Part shown: piece after piece, positions 10,255 to 19,433 of the stretch
How positions within the stretch are numbered: the stretch's first letter is position 1
Layout: each line of letters starts with the position of its first letter
Assembly (NCBI GenBank): GCA_020632975.1
Contig: JACKEL010000008.1
Coordinates: forward strand, 266,960 to 330,959
Origin: Myxococcales bacterium
GTDB taxonomy: Bacteria > Myxococcota_C > UBA6777
Length of the DNA stretch: 64,000 nt
Reading direction: 5' to 3'
The notes under the pieces: model-generated
The model's input: the letters and a program-made list of their open reading frames with translations, nothing else
Told to the model about the DNA's origin: nothing
Database searches by the model: none
Translations under genes and position numbers: made by a program

Positions 10255-11040
10255 GAGGTTTGGCTTTTGGGTAGTGGTCACCTTCCGAATGGAGTTCCAT
10301 AAAGTCTGAAGTTTCGGGCTCGATCAAGATGATAGCGATGAAGAAAAAGTTCGAATCTGAGAAGATGTTTCTTCCAATATTTAGAAAAAGAGAGCGTTCT
10401 CCGAACAAATGGAGCAAGTCGTTGCCGTAAAGTCCCGTTAAAGTGTTCGATATAGCTTGTTTGTCCGCTGTCTTTTCCTACCTGAGTCACGGAAGACCCT
10501 CAAACTTTTTTGTAGGCTTTCCAAAAATCGCTGTAGGCTTGTGCTTTGCGATATCTGTGAGGCAAAGACTTATAAAGGCTGCGACAATTTCTGAGATTTC
10601 TTTTCCCAACAACACATGCCACGACTTGCCGAGTCCTGCGAGAGATGGCCAGCCATTGCCATGCTTGTTGTTTCTTGTTTTGGACAAAAGACCACATCTC
10701 ATCAAACTCCAGAACGAGTTTATCCTCTGGTTCCGAGACAAGAGTTTGCTCAAGAGCTGGAAGAGTTTGTTTTTTCCTCTTGCCATCGAGAGATCGTATG
10801 GCGATGAATGGAAAAAGTTCGAGCGGCTCTGCGAAGACTGCTTCTTTCTTCGCACGCCCTCAAGACAAGTCCCCGAAAGTCTGGGCTATATGCGTTGCTT
10901 GTTGGGTCTTCTCTCGAAGCCTTCTTGCAATCTTTGCACAAATACTTTTGCTTGCCGTTGGGGGAAAACCCATTTTTGCTCAGGTTTTCACTTCCGCAAT
11001 GCCTACATTTCACGGTGACTGTGACCGTCTGTCAAACTCC
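10255..11040 (-). mobile_element. decayed IS1-family insertion sequence
   Basis: About 786 bp, close to the 768 bp of IS1. The outer ends form imperfect inverted repeats: GAGGTTTGG...GTGGTCACC from 10255 matches the complement of 10.., GGAGTTTGAC...AGTCACC ending at 11040. Inside are insA- and insB-like frames on the minus strand. No target duplication is visible in the flanks, so the ends are approximate. It lies directly downstream of the DISARM genes, a typical setting for a mobile defence island. Confidence 0.72.
10278..11013 (-). pseudogene. IS1-type transposase InsA/InsB, broken
   Basis: The InsA-like part (GTG 11013 to 10750, 87 aa) has the zinc motif CRHCGS...CKDCKK and a helix-turn-helix. 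The InsB-like part, in another frame, reads LEFDEMWSFVQNKKQQAW and YKSLPHRYRKAQAYSDFWKAY, then GKDSGQTSYIEHFNGTLRQR, all IS1 transposase hallmarks including the DDE region. A TGA at 10502-10500 interrupts InsB between FWKAYKKV and the GQT motif, so it cannot make full transposase. The two frames meet at an A6C run (10775-10769), the place where IS1 normally recodes. Here InsB sits in the +1 frame rather than -1, which suggests an additional indel. Confidence 0.8.
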
Positions 11041-11406
11041 TTCTTTCCTTTGCTACACAGCCTTCTATCATATCATTCCTTATATAACCACTACCCTTTT
11101 CTTTGATCTTCCCAAACATATCAGCCTACCTTATCCAAAAAAATCTTACTTTTTTACGAATGTTTTTCTTTTATGCACTTATATTGTTCGAATGTTTTTC
11201 TTTTACGCGACCACAAGCTGTGGCTATCTTTCTGTACGTTCATTTTTCATTGAGAGCAGTGATGTCTTCATTTTCGTAAGATGAGAATGTCCCTAGCTTT
11301 TTACTAAAAAGACTTTTCCTTATCCTAACTTATGTGCTAGAAAGTATTGTCATAAAAAACGATTTCTACAAAAGAGAGAGGAAGAAGATCTTTTCTGTGC
11401 GTTTTT
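11041..11406. other. AT-rich intergenic region, no gene seen
   Basis: About 365 bp between the IS1 remnant and the ABC exporter. It is clearly AT-rich, with T-rich tracts on the plus strand. No frame in it has convincing coding character. It presumably carries the promoter of the exporter operon, but I cannot pick a -35/-10 pair with confidence. Confidence 0.4.
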
Positions 11407-12318
11407 GTGCCAAAAACTTCGGCAAACGCTGCTTTATCAACCCCTAAGAAAACGAGGAAGCCTTTGATTACGGTAAAAAATCTATGGTACACCTACCCGA
11501 AGAGCAAAGAACCCACTTTGAAGGGGCTCGATTTTCACATCGATGATGGGGAAATCTTTGGTTTTCTAGGGCCAAGCGCTTCAGGAAAAAGTACGACACA
11601 AAAACTTCTTATTGGCTTACTAAAAGGTTATAAAGGAGAAGTATCGATCCTAGGCAAAGACGCGAAGAGTTGGGGGTCCGATCTGTACCAGGATCTGGGC
11701 GTTGGATTTGAATTGCCCAATCACTTTTTGCAACTGACAGGGCTCGAAAACCTGAAGTTGTTCTCGTCTTTTTACAAAAAAGAGACGCGAGATCCGATGG
11801 AACTGTTGAAGTTGGTGGGGCTCGAAGAGGCAGCAGACCAGCGTGTGAAGAATTATTCAAAGGGGATGATGGTGCGGTTGAACTTCGTCCGAGCGATCTT
11901 GCACGATCCAAAGCTGTTGTTTTTGGACGAGCCGACGTCAGGGCTTGATCCAACCAACGCAAAGAAACTACGAGAGATCATCTTGAAGTTGAAAAAAGAG
12001 GGCAAGACGATCTTTTTGACCACACACAACATGCACATCGCGGATGAGTTGTGTGATCGGGTAGCGTTCATCGTGGAAGGCAAGATCGCCTTGGTGGACT
12101 CCCCTCGCGCTCTAAAACTTTCGCATGGTGAGTTGCAGGTACGTGTCGAGTACCGTAAAGACGGCGCGTTGGTGCAAGAGGACTTTCCGCTGCATGGCTT
12201 GGGTAAAGAAGAAGGCTTTCGCGCGTTGTTGGACGCGGATGAATTGGAGACGATCCACAGCAGGGAAGCGACACTTGAGGATGTCTTTATCAAGGAGACA
12301 GGGAGGTCCTTGCGATGA
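11407..12318 (+). CDS. ABC transporter ATP-binding protein
   Basis: 303 aa. Walker A is GPSASGKST, the signature is YSKGMMVRL (canonical LSGGQ replaced, as in many type-2 exporters), Walker B is LLFLDEPTSGLD and the switch His is in TTHNMH. The GTG at 11407 gives a 19-residue tail before LITVKNLWYTYP. TTG 11464, preceded by GAGGAAG, is an equally plausible start. It overlaps the first permease by four bases (ATGA at 12315). With two six-helix permeases it forms an exporter; the arrangement resembles mycobacterial fluoroquinolone-export-type operons, but the substrate is unknown. Confidence 0.9.
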   Translation: MPKTSANAALSTPKKTRKPLITVKNLWYTYPKSKEPTLKGLDFHIDDGEIFGFLGPSASGKSTTQKLLIGLLKGYKGEVSILGKDAKSWGSDLYQDLGVGFELPNHFLQLTGLENLKLFSSFYKKETRDPMELLKLVGLEEAADQRVKNYSKGMMVRLNFVRAILHDPKLLFLDEPTSGLDPTNAKKLREIILKLKKEGKTIFLTTHNMHIADELCDRVAFIVEGKIALVDSPRALKLSHGELQVRVEYRKDGALVQEDFPLHGLGKEEGFRALLDADELETIHSREATLEDVFIKETGRSLR

Positions 12319-13013
12319 TCGGGCTGACGCGCCTTTTGTGGTGGGATCTGGTGTTGCAGATCCGCCAAGGGTTCTGGTTTGCAGCATTGTTTGCACTCTT
12401 GCCAGGACTGGGGATCTTGTTGTCGATTTCACAAACACAAGCCGACTTTATCTTACCCGCGATCCTATTTTTTGATGTATCGATCGCAGGAACTTTATTT
12501 ATGGCGGGGGTCTTTTTCTTCGAGAAGCGCGAGAGGTCAATCTATGGATTGGCGGTAACGCCGATCCAGACGTGGCAATGGCTAGCCTCAAAGCTCATCT
12601 CGCTGACGTTGATATGTATGGCGATGACACTTGTGTTGGTGGTCTTGAAGAAAGGCTACGCTGTATCATGGGGGCTTTTGTTGATCGCCACCGTGTGCGG
12701 AGGCGTGTTGTTCTCCCTTTTTGGGTTTATTCTGGCTGTCCCCTTCGAAAAATTCTTAAACTTTTTTACTGCATTTGCTCCTTTTTTTCTAGTCATGGAG
12801 CTGCCAGGCCTGATCTTTTTTGGCATCGAACACCCGTTGTACTGGGCCATTCCCACACACTCGACACTATTATTGATGCGAGGGGCTTTTGGCGCTGTTT
12901 CGATGACGACTTTTTGGATCGCATTGGGGGTACAGTTGGTGTGGATCGCTGCGTGCTTTGTTGGCTGCCTTTGGGCCTTCCATCGCTACGTCGTGGATAG
13001 GAGGGAGGGCTGA
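12315..13013 (+). CDS. ABC transporter permease, first subunit
   Basis: 232 aa, almost entirely membrane-embedded with about six hydrophobic segments and short charged loops (for example FEKRERSIYGLAVTPIQTW). This layout is typical of ABC-2 type exporter subunits that lack large extracellular loops. It overlaps the ATPase gene upstream (ATGA) and the second permease downstream (TGATG at 13011-13015), so the three are translated as a unit. Substrate unknown. Confidence 0.85.
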   Translation: MIGLTRLLWWDLVLQIRQGFWFAALFALLPGLGILLSISQTQADFILPAILFFDVSIAGTLFMAGVFFFEKRERSIYGLAVTPIQTWQWLASKLISLTLICMAMTLVLVVLKKGYAVSWGLLLIATVCGGVLFSLFGFILAVPFEKFLNFFTAFAPFFLVMELPGLIFFGIEHPLYWAIPTHSTLLLMRGAFGAVSMTTFWIALGVQLVWIAACFVGCLWAFHRYVVDRREG

Positions 13014-13750
13014 TGCTTCAAGTCTGGCTGGATGTCTCGCGTGCAGAGTTTAAGCGTATCGTTCGCAACAGCTTCATGGTGCTGATCGTGGTCTACCTTC
13101 CCATCATGTCCTATGTGATGCGGTGGGCGCTTCCCAAGTTGAACGAAGCAGCGAAGAGTTATTTCACGCTGTCAACGTATTATCCGATGATCGCTTGCAT
13201 CCTTACGATGATACTGCCCTTTATGATGGGGATCGTGATGGGGTTGCAACTGCTTGAAGAAAAAGACGAAGACACTTTGAGCGCGGTGATGGTAACGCCT
13301 TTCTCATTCCCACGTTACTTTTTCTTTCGAGTTATCTTCTACATGACTTTGGGCGTTGTGTTGCTGATCTTTTCCCACCAAATCATCGGCATCGTGAAGC
13401 TTCCTTTTTGGGCAGTGCTTGTGGTGGGCATCTGCATGTTGCCGCACACCATGATCGGCGCGTTAGTTGTTGGCCTTATCGCAGAGAACCAAGTCCAAGG
13501 CTTCGCGGTCATGAAAGGTTCGGGTTTGCTCTTTTCGGGCCCAGTGTTGAGCTTTTTGATTCCGCAACATTGGGACCTGTTGATCGGTATCATCCCGCTT
13601 TTCTGGCCCGTCAAAGCCTACTTTTTGGCAGCTACCGTTGGGATCGGCGGCTTCTTCTGGTTGGCGATCGCGCTGGGGGTGGTGTTGCAGTGCGCAACTG
13701 CGGTGGTGCTGTATCGCTTGTTTATACGCAAGATGTTTGGCGGAGAATAG
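13013..13750 (+). CDS. ABC transporter permease, second subunit
   Basis: 245 aa, about six membrane helices. An amphipathic N-terminus (WLDVSRAEFKRIVRNSF) and the stretch EEKDEDTLSAVMVTPFSFPRYF resemble the conserved cytoplasmic loop of ABC-2 permeases. Its start codon shares a base with the preceding stop. It probably pairs with the first permease as a heterodimer around the shared ATPase. Confidence 0.85.
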   Translation: MLQVWLDVSRAEFKRIVRNSFMVLIVVYLPIMSYVMRWALPKLNEAAKSYFTLSTYYPMIACILTMILPFMMGIVMGLQLLEEKDEDTLSAVMVTPFSFPRYFFFRVIFYMTLGVVLLIFSHQIIGIVKLPFWAVLVVGICMLPHTMIGALVVGLIAENQVQGFAVMKGSGLLFSGPVLSFLIPQHWDLLIGIIPLFWPVKAYFLAATVGIGGFFWLAIALGVVLQCATAVVLYRLFIRKMFGGE

Positions 13751-13944
13751 CAAACAAATGCGATAAAAACTGGGTTCGGTAGAAGCAGAAACAAACGGTA
13801 GGCGCTTTGCGCGGGGCAGAGAGAACCGTAAGAAAACTGCGAAAAAAATACTTTTCTACACCCAGCAAGAGACAAGCTTCAGAAGCTCATTCTCGCCGTT
13901 CCCATCGAACTTTGCGACGAGATATCAAAAGCTCCACAATGCGC

Positions 13945-14922
13945 TTATTTGGAACGCGACGTAGGTAGGCGGAGCGTCCCCTCTCGTGTCGAAGACCGTG
14001 AAGTCGCAGTCTCTCCAAATCCTCGCAAAGCCCGTACAAATCGCGGTTGTACACGGACCTTCTCGGGAAAACAATCACGCACCCACTTTCCCTTTGGTGC
14101 GAGAGCGAGCCTTTCGGGCATCACCAACGACCGAAGGCTCTCTTGTAAGAGAGCATCCCCTGAAGGCGATTGAGCGGCTTGATGGGCGTAAATGCAAGCC
14201 AACAACACACGAATCTCCCCTTGCTTTCGCATCCCTTTGTCTCGAAGCGGACTTGGGTCGAGACGAACAAACATCGTCAGGTTGATCAGACGCAAAAACG
14301 CGAGTTCATCCTTTGCTTTTTGAAACTCACGCCTCGCGATCCATGAAAGGGCCATCGGACGGACACGTTCGAGCTTCTGCTGCATCGTTTGCGACGTCTT
14401 GTGGACTTCTTTCATCAATGCTGCATTGCGCTGTAAATCACGTAAAAGCTCGCGACTCTCGGATCTTTGCGTGGCCTGATCCTGAAAGTACGACACAGAC
14501 ACCATCAAGCCCGCGATGATCAAACTGCCGATGACAAGGAGCGTTGTGCGTTCGACACCAGCCTCCGCAGAAGTAACGAGCCACAAAAATCCGTACCCCA
14601 AGCACACAAACAAAACCAACCCCACGATGATCTCAACCAAGCCGCCAAAGAGCGCGCCACCCGAGGCCCCAAACATCGACATCACAAGCAACAACGTTTC
14701 ATTGGCGCGAAACTGCTCCTCGGGCGTCCGCTCCTCAGGGGATAAAGAGATGCCACCCGTCGCGTGTTTGGAAACCTCGACGATCAGCTTCAACAACACA
14801 CCACCGCATACAACGCTGACGAGCGCCCCAATCCCCCTCCCTTCGAGATAGCCAAGTATCAAAGCCATCAACATGAAAAAAATACGTAATGCGTTTTCGC
14901 TAAAAAAGAAGACGATATCCAT
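13945..14922 (-). CDS. multi-span membrane protein of unknown function
   Basis: From ATG 14922, preceded by AGGGG at a good distance, it makes 325 aa; the open frame extends to 15027 but has no better start. The N-terminal half has four or five hydrophobic segments, including FFMLMALILGYLEGRG and LVEIIVGLVLFVCLGYGFLW. The C-terminal half is soluble and charged (QDQATQRSESRELLRDLQRN, possible coiled coil). No family recognised. The last 40 residues are rich in Arg/Ser/Thr and look unlike the rest. An overlapping frame (13887-14078) gives a more protein-like C-terminus, so a frameshift near 14060-14100 is possible. Confidence 0.6.
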   Translation of the reverse strand: MDIVFFFSENALRIFFMLMALILGYLEGRGIGALVSVVCGGVLLKLIVEVSKHATGGISLSPEERTPEEQFRANETLLLVMSMFGASGGALFGGLVEIIVGLVLFVCLGYGFLWLVTSAEAGVERTTLLVIGSLIIAGLMVSVSYFQDQATQRSESRELLRDLQRNAALMKEVHKTSQTMQQKLERVRPMALSWIARREFQKAKDELAFLRLINLTMFVRLDPSPLRDKGMRKQGEIRVLLACIYAHQAAQSPSGDALLQESLRSLVMPERLALAPKGKWVRDCFPEKVRVQPRFVRALRGFGETATSRSSTREGTLRLPTSRSK

Positions 14923-15304
14923 GGAGAACCCCTGAGAGATTGAAACCGCGATCGCTTTGACAGACAAAAAAGAACTATTGAACCAGGCTTTTTTACCTAT
15001 CCAACCCAACGATACTCGCCAACCCAACGAGACTCGCCGCGTTTCGGGTATTTTCGACGCCTGACAATATTTTTACAATATATTTATCTTCGTCTGACAC
15101 CTTCAAGCTGGCGACCTCGCACACTTGGTAACAGTTCCAATAACGCAACTCGCCCAAAAAAAGACCAAGGGAAAGATCGAAGCTCTTCTCCTCGCGTTGT
15201 TTTGACGATGACACTTGGTGGGACTTTGCGTTTGTCTTCACAAAACAGAGCCGTCGAGATGACAGCCAAACAGAACAGACAAACAACACACAATGGAGAC
15301 GATC

Positions 15305-16498
15305 ATGAGACTTATCAAGCAATTACTTCCAGGCTTGCTCCTCGCGGCAGGTCTCAGCGCAGTGTACCAAGCAAACGCAGCCACCCCCAAAGAGACCCTA
15401 TCCGCCAAAAAACAGGTCGCCCCCAAAGAGGCCCCGTCCACAAAAAAACAGATCGCCCCCAAACAATCAACGATCGAAGTGGTGTTTGTCCTCGACACGA
15501 CGGGCTCGATGAGTGGATTGATCGCAGGCGCCAAACAAAAGATCTGGTCGATCGTCAACGAACTCGCCAACGCCAAACCCACGCCCAAGATCAAAGTGGG
15601 ACTCGTTGGATATCGCGATCTACGCGATCAATACGTCACAAAAGTCTTTCAGATGACCGATGATCTGGACAGCATGTACGGGAACTTGATGGCCTTCCAA
15701 GCACAGGGCGGCGGTGACTTCCCAGAACACGTCAACAAAGCGCTGTTTGATGGTGTACACAAGATCCAGTGGAACCGCGATCCCAAGGCGCTCAAGCTGC
15801 TGTTTCTTGTGGGTGATGCTCCTCCACACATGGATTATGCCCAAGACATACACTACCCCACAACACTTCAGGCGGCTGTCAAAAAAGGCATTATTATCAA
15901 CACCATCCGCTGCGGCGGCAACCACGACACCGCTACACACTGGCAAAAGATCGCCAACCTCGGTGAAGGCACCTTCCTTACCATCTTGCACAATGGCCAT
16001 GCCCACGTCACAAAGACTCCATACGATAAAGACCTAAGAGCCCTTGGCTCTAAGCTGCAAAGCACATACATCCCCTACGGCCACAGGGAAGCTCGACGCA
16101 AGCTCAACCTACAAACCCAACGCAGCGACTCTTGGGCAGGGCGCAACAGTGAAAGCTCCGTCGCAAGATACTCTTACAACGCCAAACGCTCCGCAGCAGG
16201 GCACGGTTGGGGCAGCAGAGATCTTCTTGCTTGCTTTGCCAAAGGTGCAAGCTGCATGGACAAGCTCTCTGTCAAAGACCTCCCCGAAAAACTCGCCAAG
16301 ATGAGCAAAAAGCAACGTCTCAGCTACCTAAAGATGATGATGCAAAAGAGAAAAGACCTGCAAAAAAAGGTGGTTGTACTGAGCAAAAAACGCGATGCCT
16401 ACATCAAAAACAAACGCAAACACGAGAAAAACTCTTTCGACAACCAAGTCCTGCAAACCATGAAACGCCAAGCCGCCAAAAAGGATATCCACTTCTAG
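15305..16498 (+). CDS. secreted VWA-domain protein
   Basis: 397 aa from ATG 15305, which has GGAGA four bases upstream; an in-frame ATG at 15293 lacks a ribosome site. A signal peptide (LLPGLLLAAGLSAVYQANA) precedes a Lys/Pro-rich linker. A von Willebrand factor A domain follows with the metal-binding motif DTTGSMSG and a GYRD / GDAPPH core like that of chloride-channel-type VWA proteins. The C-terminal 100 residues are strongly basic (KKRDAYIKNKRKHEK). It probably acts in the periplasm or at the cell surface in metal-dependent protein binding. It lies 296 nt upstream of a second VWA protein on the same strand. Confidence 0.85.
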   Translation: MRLIKQLLPGLLLAAGLSAVYQANAATPKETLSAKKQVAPKEAPSTKKQIAPKQSTIEVVFVLDTTGSMSGLIAGAKQKIWSIVNELANAKPTPKIKVGLVGYRDLRDQYVTKVFQMTDDLDSMYGNLMAFQAQGGGDFPEHVNKALFDGVHKIQWNRDPKALKLLFLVGDAPPHMDYAQDIHYPTTLQAAVKKGIIINTIRCGGNHDTATHWQKIANLGEGTFLTILHNGHAHVTKTPYDKDLRALGSKLQSTYIPYGHREARRKLNLQTQRSDSWAGRNSESSVARYSYNAKRSAAGHGWGSRDLLACFAKGASCMDKLSVKDLPEKLAKMSKKQRLSYLKMMMQKRKDLQKKVVVLSKKRDAYIKNKRKHEKNSFDNQVLQTMKRQAAKKDIHF

Positions 16499-16794
16499 AA
16501 CCCACCGCCCCCCACAAAGCGCACCTCCTTCCACAAACCTTTTCTAAAACCCCCACCAACAGACGCTCTCTGCAAGCTCCAGTCGTCTCCCATCCTTCCC
16601 AAAAACAACACATTCTTTTCTATAAAGTATGATTCAAAAAAGAGACTTTTCCTTATGTTACCCAAAGAAGATGAAAAAGGTTTAGATCGCGGCGCGAGAT
16701 ACGACGTACAAAGGTCGATAACATGAGATCACTGTTTCATACCATGACGAAACCATCTCTTTGTTTTCTACCACTCTCAGTCGAGGAGAATCCG

Positions 16795-19095
16795 ATGACG
16801 AAGCTCTTTTCATTCCTTTGGCGAACGCTCTGTGGAGCGGGCCTGTTGCTGCTTGCTTGTGCGTCTCAACACGCCCATGCCCAAGGCTTTTTGATCCCGA
16901 CCCAACGCTCCATCGCGCCTTTGACGCTCAAGTCCCACCGCGTCATGGTCAAGATCTCTGATCGCGCCGCAAAGACCGAAGTCACGCAAGTCTTCGTCAA
17001 TCATACCAACCAACTTCTCGAAGCCACCTTTTTGTTTCCGTTGCCCAAAGAGGCCACGCTATCGGACTTTGTGTTGTACATCAACGGAAAGCCCACACGC
17101 GGCCAAGTCCTCGTCAAAGAGCGCGCCCATGCGATCTATTCGTCGATTGTACGGACGATGCGCGACCCTGGCTTGATCGATTACCTTGGCGGCAATCTGT
17201 TTCGCGCACGCGTGTTCCCGATTCCCCGCCGTGGTGAGCAAAAGATCAAGATCTCCTTTACGCAGATCATCCCGTTCCAAGGGGGTTTGCATCGTTTTGT
17301 CTATCCCCTCAAGACCCCACGTCGCGTATGGCGGACAGACCAAGACTTTTCGATGGCTGTCAAACTCCACAGCAGCGCGCCTTTGAAAAACATCTACTCT
17401 CCCACGCACAAGGTCTCCATCCGCCGAAAGAGCGATAAAACCGCCATCATCGGCTTCGAAGAAGACAAAGTCATGCTCGACCGCGACTTTGTGATGTACT
17501 ACTCCGTGTCGCCAAAAGATGTGGGCATCAACGTCTTGGCCCATCGTGTCGATGAAAAGGATGGATACTTTTTGTTGATGGCGACCCCCAAGACCACCTT
17601 CAAAGCCAAAGAGTTGATGGGCAAAAATATCACGTTTGTGCTCGATACATCGGGCTCGATGCGTGGTGAAAAGATGAAGTGGGCAAAAGTCGCGCTGGAT
17701 CGCTGCTTGAAGAAACTCAACCCCAAAGATCACTTCAATGTGATCCGCTTTTCGACCGATGTAGAGGGGCTTTTCGCCGAGCTTCAACCCGCCAACCAAG
17801 GCAATATCAAGCAAGCCCTCAGCTTTGTAAGCAAGATGGAAGCCGCAGGCGCCACCGCGATCGAAGAAGCGATGGGCAAAGCCCTTGCGCAAAAGCCCCG
17901 TGGTGACGGTGTGAGCATGATCGTCTTTCTCACAGATGGACACCCCACCGTGGGCGAAACTTCCCCAGAAGTCCTCGTGAAACAAGCCAACGAACGCAAC
18001 AAATGGAAGTCGCGGATCTTTACCTTTGGGATCGGCACGTCCATCAACATCAAACTCCTTGAGCAGATCGCACAAGGCAGCGGTGCAACGGGCGATTACG
18101 TCGAGCCCAACAAAGAGATCGCGACCCGCATCGATACCTTCTACGACAAAGTGCGTTACCCCGTCCTCAGCAACCTCAAACTGACCACCAGCGGCCCTGT
18201 GCGCTTGCGTGAGATCTATCCCATCCGTCTGCCCGACCTTTTCCGCGGTGGTCAGCTTTTGGTCATGGGTCGTTACCGCGGAACTGGACACGCCGCTATC
18301 AAGTTGACTGGAAAGGTCAATGGCGCCACTCGTACCTTTGTGTACGAAGCGGAGTTTGCAAAAGAAAGCAAAGACAACGACTTTATCCCGCGTTTGTGGG
18401 CCAATCGCAAAGTCGCTTATCTCCTTGATGCGATCCGTATGAAGGGCGAGATCGGCGAACTCAAACAAGAAGTCATCCACCTCGCGAAAAAGTTTGGCAT
18501 CGTCACACCTTACACTTCTTACCTCGTCGTCGAAGAAAAAGACCGTTGGCGCTTGGGCGATGGCAAAGGTGGCGGAGGCCCTGTCATCGCGATTCCTCGT
18601 GCAACCACTGGAACAAGATGGCGCCGCCGTCCTGTTGGCAACACCAATAGAGGCTTCTTCAGAAACAGTCCCGAAAAGAAAGCACCACAAGCAGCTTCCC
18701 CTTCTCTTGAAGCTGCTCCAGCTCCCAAGATGGACGCTGATTCTTTTGCCAAAGATTCGGGTGCAGCCGCTGTTCGCGTAAGCAAACGCCTCGCGAAGAT
18801 GAAAAAGGCCAATGTGGCAGAGAAAGGCGTCGTGCGCATCGTGCGAGGACGTCGCTTTGTGTGGCGCAACTCTCGTTGGGAAGATGCACGTTACAAGTCG
18901 AACATGAAGACCTTGAAGATCAAGTACCTCAGCGACACTTACTTCAAGATCCTTGCGATGCGCTCTGATCTGCGCAAAGCCTTTTCGCTCGGAAACAGCG
19001 TCGTGATCGTCGTCGGCAAAGATCGCGCCTTGGTCATCGGCCCCCAAGAACAAGCTGTCTCCGCAAGCGCACTTCGCTCCTTCCTCCGCAAATAA
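16795..19095 (+). CDS. VIT plus VWA domain envelope protein
   Basis: 766 aa from ATG 16795 (GAGGAG six bases upstream). A signal sequence (LLLLACASQHAHA) contains LLAC, so it may be a lipoprotein, or it may be cleaved after AHA. A vault/inter-alpha-trypsin (VIT) domain comes next (VTQVFVNHTNQLLEATFLFP and AHAIYSSIVRTMRDPGLIDY), then a VWA domain with an intact MIDAS motif DTSGSMRGEK and FLTDGHPT. A Pro/Ala-rich linker leads to a C-terminal domain with VRGRRFVWRNSRWEDARY. The VIT-VWA pairing is typical of secreted bacterial proteins of unclear role. The 664-aa frame on the other strand is a shadow. Confidence 0.9.
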   Translation: MTKLFSFLWRTLCGAGLLLLACASQHAHAQGFLIPTQRSIAPLTLKSHRVMVKISDRAAKTEVTQVFVNHTNQLLEATFLFPLPKEATLSDFVLYINGKPTRGQVLVKERAHAIYSSIVRTMRDPGLIDYLGGNLFRARVFPIPRRGEQKIKISFTQIIPFQGGLHRFVYPLKTPRRVWRTDQDFSMAVKLHSSAPLKNIYSPTHKVSIRRKSDKTAIIGFEEDKVMLDRDFVMYYSVSPKDVGINVLAHRVDEKDGYFLLMATPKTTFKAKELMGKNITFVLDTSGSMRGEKMKWAKVALDRCLKKLNPKDHFNVIRFSTDVEGLFAELQPANQGNIKQALSFVSKMEAAGATAIEEAMGKALAQKPRGDGVSMIVFLTDGHPTVGETSPEVLVKQANERNKWKSRIFTFGIGTSINIKLLEQIAQGSGATGDYVEPNKEIATRIDTFYDKVRYPVLSNLKLTTSGPVRLREIYPIRLPDLFRGGQLLVMGRYRGTGHAAIKLTGKVNGATRTFVYEAEFAKESKDNDFIPRLWANRKVAYLLDAIRMKGEIGELKQEVIHLAKKFGIVTPYTSYLVVEEKDRWRLGDGKGGGGPVIAIPRATTGTRWRRRPVGNTNRGFFRNSPEKKAPQAASPSLEAAPAPKMDADSFAKDSGAAAVRVSKRLAKMKKANVAEKGVVRIVRGRRFVWRNSRWEDARYKSNMKTLKIKYLSDTYFKILAMRSDLRKAFSLGNSVVIVVGKDRALVIGPQEQAVSASALRSFLRK

Positions 19096-19153
19096 TCCAC
19101 CCTCCCCACACCACTGACCTCACTCCACCTCGCTTACCTCACTCCCCACACAA

Positions 19154-19414
19154 TTACATCGCATCTTTTCGGGTATGACCGCCCTTTCCATCCTCATGAG
19201 AGGACTCGGCAAGGGCTTTGTTTTGCGCGGCCCTGCGGGCCATCAAAAGCCCTCCCGTGACACCGACGGCGGCTCCTACACCTGAGGTCGTAAAGCTCGG
19301 AGAGAGCGGATAGACGGTAGAGATCGCTCCCATCAGAAGCCCCGTCACAAGACCGACGCCCAACATCACCATGAGGATCACCCCCCAACGCATAGGCTCA
19401 ACTTGTTTCGACAT
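19154..19414 (-). CDS. small two-helix membrane protein
   Basis: 86 aa, starting at ATG 19414 with AAGGAG seven bases upstream. It has two hydrophobic segments (WGVILMVMLGVGLVTGLLMG and GVGAAVGVTGGLLMA) and a basic, His-rich tail. It starts 19 nt after the serine hydrolase stop on the same strand, so the two are probably one transcript. No family recognised. Confidence 0.65.
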   Translation of the reverse strand: MSKQVEPMRWGVILMVMLGVGLVTGLLMGAISTVYPLSPSFTTSGVGAAVGVTGGLLMARRAAQNKALAESSHEDGKGGHTRKDAM

Positions 19415-19433
19415 CTTATGACTCCTTGTTAAC

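Noticed and set aside
10443..11284. Plus-strand frames through the IS1 region
   Set aside because: They are shadows of the minus-strand transposase and AT-rich DNA; none carries a domain.
17059..19053. 664-aa open frame on the minus strand
   Set aside because: It is antisense to the VIT/VWA gene, whose signal peptide, VIT and MIDAS motifs are clear; the minus frame has no recognisable domain or ribosome site.
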